Shown: piece after piece, positions 59,161-64,000 of the stretch | How the letters are laid out: the number at the start of each line of letters is the position of its first letter | Numbering within the stretch: the first letter of the stretch is position 1 | Assembly (NCBI GenBank): GCA_948567375.1 | Contig: OX419756.1 | Coordinates: 60,464,333-60,528,332 of the forward strand | Source of the DNA: Lunularia cruciata | Taxonomy: Eukaryota; Streptophyta; Marchantiopsida; Lunulariales; Lunulariaceae | Direction: 5' to 3' | DNA: 64,000 nt | Made by a program: the position numbers and the translations under genes | The notes under the pieces: model-generated | Databases searched by the model: none | The model's input: the letters and a program-made list of their open reading frames with translations, nothing else | What the model was told of the DNA's origin: nothing

Positions 59161-60419
59161 CTGGTTGATGTTGGTTGATGCCCGTGGTCGCGGGTAGTTG
59201 CTTGATAATGCAAGTTGATTTTGCATCCAAATGTGAACCTATATTGTAATTAGGTTTTTGCTAAACTTTTGTTGCACTTTTGGAGTAAAATTCCTTGATC
59301 TCCATTTAATTTCTTGGATGCAGTAAGATGATGTAAATCATTTTCCATAACTTGCACTATCTCCCTCACCACACTAATATATATGGATATGAACCAACAT
59401 ACCAATGCAAAACTACAAAACACAACGGTTTAGTTCACTAACAAGAGTATTTGCACAACATTCGCATTTACAAATGGTGAATTTGAATTTGAATAGTTGA
59501 GAACTACATTTTGGATCTGCCAAAACATTTCATAAATTTCACTCTAAAAATCACATCCCATAAAAAATGGTAACTCTATTATTTATATACCACATTATTT
59601 CACTCCGGGGCTCCTAAACAATCGTAGTATAGTAGTATAGTATATGATTTTTGTGAATAAATGAAAATTGCACATGATATACGATATAATAATTAATAAA
59701 ATTTCATTTATTAACACCTCATCTCCCTACCGAGTTCACTATAAATAGTTCCGGGGAGTTTATTATTTATATAGGAGACATCCGTCAAAACTATTGTGAG
59801 CAGCGAAATGGTCTACGGGGTAACGAAATGATCGATGGGGTACTGTAGGTTAAAAATCGCCGGATACCGGCTGTTTGCAGCGACTGTCTAAAACCCTAAC
59901 TACGAAATATGAAATTACGGTAGCTACTACGTGTGTGCACATGCCTAACCCCTTTCTCTAGAGCAAGCTCTGTTTCTGTCCCTCTCTCTCTCTTTCTGTG
60001 CACTACCCCCTCTCCTTTTCACTTCTCGCGACGAGTAGTGGGGTGGATCGAATTCTTAATGTCCGCAATTTCGCGGGTCGAGAAACAAATTATTTCTGGA
60101 AGTTGAAGAGCCCGGGAAAAAGGTCGGATTCAGCTGGCTCTGTGATTTGGATTAGTAATCCGAGACTGGGTTTTGCTTTCGAGAGATTTGATGCTAGTGT
60201 GGTTTGTGCTAATAGATTGGACTATATGCACATTATAGCTTCAGGACTTTTATTTGCTATTTGTAGATGGGGGACGATGTCGAATTGTAAGGAGGATTTG
60301 TATTGAGTTTAAGTGTTATTTGTGGATGCTTGCAGATTGAAGGTTTAATCTGATCGGTGGGAGCTGGAGAGGAGCGAGGATCGATTGGTTGATGTGATGA
60401 CTTTCTGGAGAAGAATGTA
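59161..60419. promoter_or_regulatory. Upstream region of the RPOT gene
   Basis: Spacer followed by the probable promoter and leader. A CT-rich stretch (CCCTCTCTCTCTCTTTCTG, near 59.98 kb) is typical of plant transcription start regions. TTGCAG before ATTGAAGG (about 60335) could close a leader intron. No other gene is supported. Confidence 0.4.
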
Positions 60420-63400
60420 ATGTTTGAGTCCTTGAGGGACGTAATGTGGAGAATAGCTGTGCAGCAGCTGATACGAAGTCAGCAGCTGCAAAGGATTGGA
60501 TTGCAATCGAAGGACTCCAGAGGAGCGAGGAATCTGTGGCATTACAGGCAAGCAAGTAGCTCGCCTGCAGCAGCGGAACCTGCGACCGAGTTCCACAATG
60601 CAGAGTTAGCAGACGTAGGATGGGAATTTCCGAGTCGACGACTTCCTTTGCCGGCTGTGTCATCTTTCCCCACATCATTGGAATTACAGAATAGAAGGAT
60701 AAATTCTCTAGAAGCCAGTGTCACTGCGTTGGATACTGCATTGCACAGCGCTGTGGATTTATCTTTGGTAGCCAACCAGATATGGTGGATGCAATGGCTC
60801 TCAAATTCTGGATCAGATGCATTGGAACAGTCTGGATTGGTGCGGAAAACTCTTGTCCAAATTGTGCCACAGCCTCGTGTTGGTGTAAAAAACTTCGCCA
60901 GTGCTGCAGCTTTGGAACAAGAGCAAGATGATGACGAAGAGGAGGGGCCTATACGAAAAATCTGCACTGCCAACAACGTAAAGGTTCTGCAGAAGAAGAC
61001 CAAAGAACGGTATTCGAAACTGTACGAGCGGCAGATGGACATAGAATCAAAAGCATGGGAATCTGCTGCCAACGAATACAGGGAGCTCATGTTAGAAATG
61101 TGCAAGAAGAATCTGGCACCGAATTTACCCTTTGTACAGTCACTAGTCTTAGGATGGTTCGAACCCTTGAAAAATGAAATTGAAGCGGAGCAAAAGGCTG
61201 TAGAGAATTTAGAATTCAGGGAACATAGGGCCGGTTATGGACCCTTCATGTGTCAGCTTCCGGCTGACATGCTTGCTGTAATTACTATGCACAAGATCAT
61301 GGGAATGTTGATGAGTGATCTGTCCAGCGGAGGTTGTGTGAAGGTTGTGTCGGCGGCGGCTCAAATTGGTGAAGCTGTAGAACAGGAGGTTAGTCCTTAT
61401 TTCCGCCGGCGTTGTGATTTTCTTTCAAATTGAATTGGCAAGCGAAGCATTTGATTGTTTGCAGTTTGCAGTTTGCAGTTTGCAAGTACATCTAACTTTA
61501 CCTCTGAAAAAATTGGGAGTACAATAGGACATTGGTCATGGTATGTAAAATCTAAGTTACTGAAGTGATTTCTGAGTACATACTTGTCCGGGTGACCAAA
61601 TGGAGTTCACCACGGCTTTCTTTTAGATTTAGTCGTTTGCACCTTCTTCTCTGAAACCCATTTCCAACGCGGAGAAGTTTTGTCTTCTCTGCTTTTAGTA
61701 ACAAGGTCATAGAACATCAGTGGTTGTTCGTAGATAAATGTTTTGCTGAATGCGGTGCAGTTGGCCGATAATTAGTCCGATGTTGCTTCCAGGTTGGTAT
61801 TTACAAGCTGATGCGTAAATCCATCAAAAAGAAGAAAGGAAAGAACGACCCAAAGAAGGGAGTGGATGCGAAGGAACAAGCAGCTAGTAGCTCTGACGTG
61901 AAGTTAAAAGATCAAGTTAAGAAGTTGCTGAAGCAGCAAAAACTTCGTGTGGCCAGTAGTCTCGTACGACATGCTAACGGCGACGAACCTTGGGGAAGCG
62001 ACATCAGAGCAAAGGTACGATGGGAAACACATCTCGAAACATGGGGATTTCCGCTCGTATCTTATGTTGCTCGTATCTTATGTATCTTATCTTATGTTTT
62101 CGTTTAGTAACAATAACCTGTCACGTTTGACCGGCTACAATTATTTTTTACAGACTGGATTTGATCATCATCGTATTTGTTGTCCAGGTTGGATGTCGTC
62201 TTATCGAAATCATGATAGAGGTGGCGTTGCTTCAACCTCCTGCGAGCCAAACTGAAGAAGACATGGGGGAGCTGCGTCCTGCTTTCAGACACACCATGAA
62301 AACTTTTCCTGGGCAGAAGTACGCATTTCTTCTTGTCGACCAGAAATTCGTATTGCTGTTGACGGGCTAAAACTATTGTGTCATTCGCATGCTTCTGCTT
62401 GTTGAAGAGGGTAGTGACTGTAATCTGACCATCTGTTCTACTGCAGCATGGTGAGACAATTTGGAGTCATAGAATGCGACCCATTGGTGGTGCAAGAACT
62501 TGATAAGTCGGTAATATAATAGTTCCCAAACATTATCTTTTCTGCACATGATTTAGCCTTCTGGAGTAGGTCGAAGAGATATTCATTTTTGCTCATTCAC
62601 TGTAGCGCTTCGACCATTTCCTTCATAGTACATTCTTATTTGCACATGAAAATGAATGCTCATATTTGAGGTTTCCTTCAGTCATTTTCACTCTAGATAG
62701 ATTTGAAAAGTACGCATGAAAATGCGCAAAGCTTGGTCCGGGCCTTGTTGAACAGAATAATGTAGGGTAGTTTTGAGTGTCTATATTATTTTTACATGCA
62801 GGAATACTGGGAAGTTAAAAGGATTCAGCTGTTCTGGACTCTGGGCTGTGGACAAGTCTAATCGTTTATAAAATTGCTGATTGTCGCAGGTGAGACATAT
62901 GGTTATGCCGTATATGCCGATGTTGGTGAAGCCGCGGCAGTGGACTGGGTAAGACCAAAGTATTTCACTGTTTATGCAGCTGAAGAGGCAAGAATGTTAG
63001 TCATGCTATGTAATTTGTTCTCAGTTGTCTCATAGCACGAAGTCGGACTTAGCAGGTCTGATGTTCCTGGATAGTGGATGTTGCTATGAACTCATGTGAC
63101 TGAGATATATGATATTCCTTCGCTGGATAAGGTACGGAAACGGAGGTTATCTGGTCTTGCCTGCAACTGTGATGAGAATACATGGAGCGAAACAACAAAG
63201 AGAAGCTATTCAAAAGGCCACCCGGACGAGTATGCACAATGTCTTCCAAGTAAGTTGTCTGTCTTTCTTTGGAGCCCTGTACTTTTGGTGGTATTCCTAA
63301 GTTTCCAGTCGAGGGAAGTAATCGTTTCTTTCGCAAGATCTACTTCAGCGGTGTAAAGAAAACCATTATTAAATATATCGCTCTGCTGTTTGCGGTGTTC

Positions 63401-63518
63401 GTAGGCACTGGATACGCTAGGTTCAGTACGATGGAAGATAAACACAAGGGTATTAGACGTGATGGAAGAAATATGGAAAAGTGGCGGGCGGATTGGTAAT
63501 ATGGTGGATGCTAACAAT
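60420..63518 (+). CDS. RPOT: Phage-type organelle RNA polymerase (RPOT), N-terminal exons; gene runs off the window
   Basis: Exons seen: 60420-61388, 61793-62014, 62188-62318, 62447-62510, 62890-62948, 63132-63249, 63405-63518, all GT...AG with matching phases, giving the first 559 residues of a family usually near 1000. The product is a single-subunit, T7-like RNA polymerase that transcribes mitochondrial (or plastid) DNA. Matching blocks include 'WWMQWLSNSGSDAL', 'GVKNFASAA', 'QLPADMLAVITMHKIMGML', 'VGCRLIEIMIEVALLQPP', 'RQFGVIECDPLVVQELD', 'HMVMPYMPMLVKPRQWTG', 'NGGYLVLPATVMRIHGAKQQ' and 'ALDTLGSVRWKINTRVLDVM'. The catalytic palm and fingers lie beyond base 64000. There are two in-frame starts: ATG at 60420 and, eight codons later, ATG at 60444 opening 'MWRIAV', which resembles the MWR start of other plant mitochondrial RPOTs. 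Confidence 0.93.
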
Positions 63519-63620
63519 GTAAGTACATCGAGTGATCTGTGCCTCCAAATTGACACAGGCTAAAGCAAAACCATAGAGTTCAATGGTCTATCTGCCGAAA
63601 TTGTCCTGCTTCACAATGAA

Positions 63621-63870
63621 CCATTTTTGTGTGATGTATGTCCGTGAGTAAGTGACATTCTATCTACAAAAGCGTGTACTTGGTTCGATCAAGAGTAACG
63701 ACAAGCTTTGGGTTTCTGGAATATATAATTTTGTCCATTACATGTCCATTTTTATGTGATGCATGTCCGTGCGTAAGTGACATTCTATCTACAAAAGCGT
63801 GTACTTGGTTCGATTAAGAGTAATGACAAGCTTTGGGTTTCTGGAATATATGATTTTGTTTCACCTTTCG
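63621..63870. repeat. Tandem duplication of about 125 bp in an RPOT intron
   Basis: 'AAGTGACATTCTATCTACAA', 'AGCGTGTACTTGGTTCGAT', 'AAGCTTTGGGTTTCTGGAAT' and 'CCATTTTT.TGTGATG.ATG' recur 125 bp apart (63621 and 63746). Only a few bases differ, so the duplication is recent. It lies after the donor at 63518, so it is probably intronic. Confidence 0.88.
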
Positions 63871-64000
63871 TTTAAACGGTGGAGGCACAAGATCCAAGTT
63901 GTGTTTATGGATCAATCACGTGCATCCTCCATGGAGATATCTTGACCTTGGTGTGTCAGACCCTTGTTATGCGTGTAGACCTGGTGCAGTAAATCTGTGA

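Noticed and set aside
58853-59226. Leu/Val/Cys-rich and Gln/Thr/Ser-rich proteins on the two strands
   Set aside because: Produced by the stop-free 10-bp minisatellite in all frames.

Overview
This is nuclear DNA of a land plant. The genes have many introns with GT...AG borders and mostly short introns (about 100-500 bp). The identifiable products are plant-specific: a chloroplast TPR protein, a GH28 polygalacturonase, a PPR-SMR protein, a LOV/LOV photoreceptor and a phage-type organelle RNA polymerase. The photoreceptor keeps the photo-active cysteine in BOTH LOV domains. That arrangement (LLP) is known from mosses and lycophytes, whereas seed plants have a PAS/LOV form, so I infer a bryophyte-like or other seedless plant. 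The species cannot be named from the sequence.

Layout. 1-12.7 kb is AT-rich, gene-poor repeat land: worn Ty1/copia pieces in opposite orientations, a (TA)26 run, and two solo LTRs of one family at 5.5 and 9.9 kb. 13.4-16.9 kb: nine-exon chloroplast TPR gene (+). 20.6-25.5 kb: polygalacturonase gene (+) with two possible first exons, one coding an ordinary secretory start and one a long Ser/Asn-rich extension. 26.7-30.0 kb: a PPR-SMR gene (-) with an uninterrupted coding region. 32.4-33.6 kb: a small chloroplast-type membrane protein gene (+) followed by a second copy of its membrane segment. 34.5-39.2 kb: tandem repeats and a decayed Mutator-like transposon (+) split by a solo LTR. 40.5-47.1 kb: a 329-bp foldback element, then the LOV/LOV gene (+), with inverted copies of an unnamed ~150-bp repeat on either side. 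47.7-56.9 kb: a decayed LINE (-) split by a 6.56-kb chromodomain Ty3/gypsy element with near-identical LTRs. 57-59.2 kb: more copies of the ~150-bp repeat, an AT-rich tract and a regular 10-bp minisatellite. 60.4-64 kb: the first seven exons of an RPOT gene (+), whose catalytic part lies beyond the window.

The genes do not form an operon-like unit. The common thread is organelle function (three or four of the six products look plastid- or mitochondrion-targeted). All five LTR copies of the gypsy family lie in the same orientation. I found no convincing tRNA, rRNA or CRISPR. The best candidates for something undescribed are the two first exons of the polygalacturonase, the duplicated membrane module at 33.4 kb, and the ~150-bp repeat family around the LOV gene.
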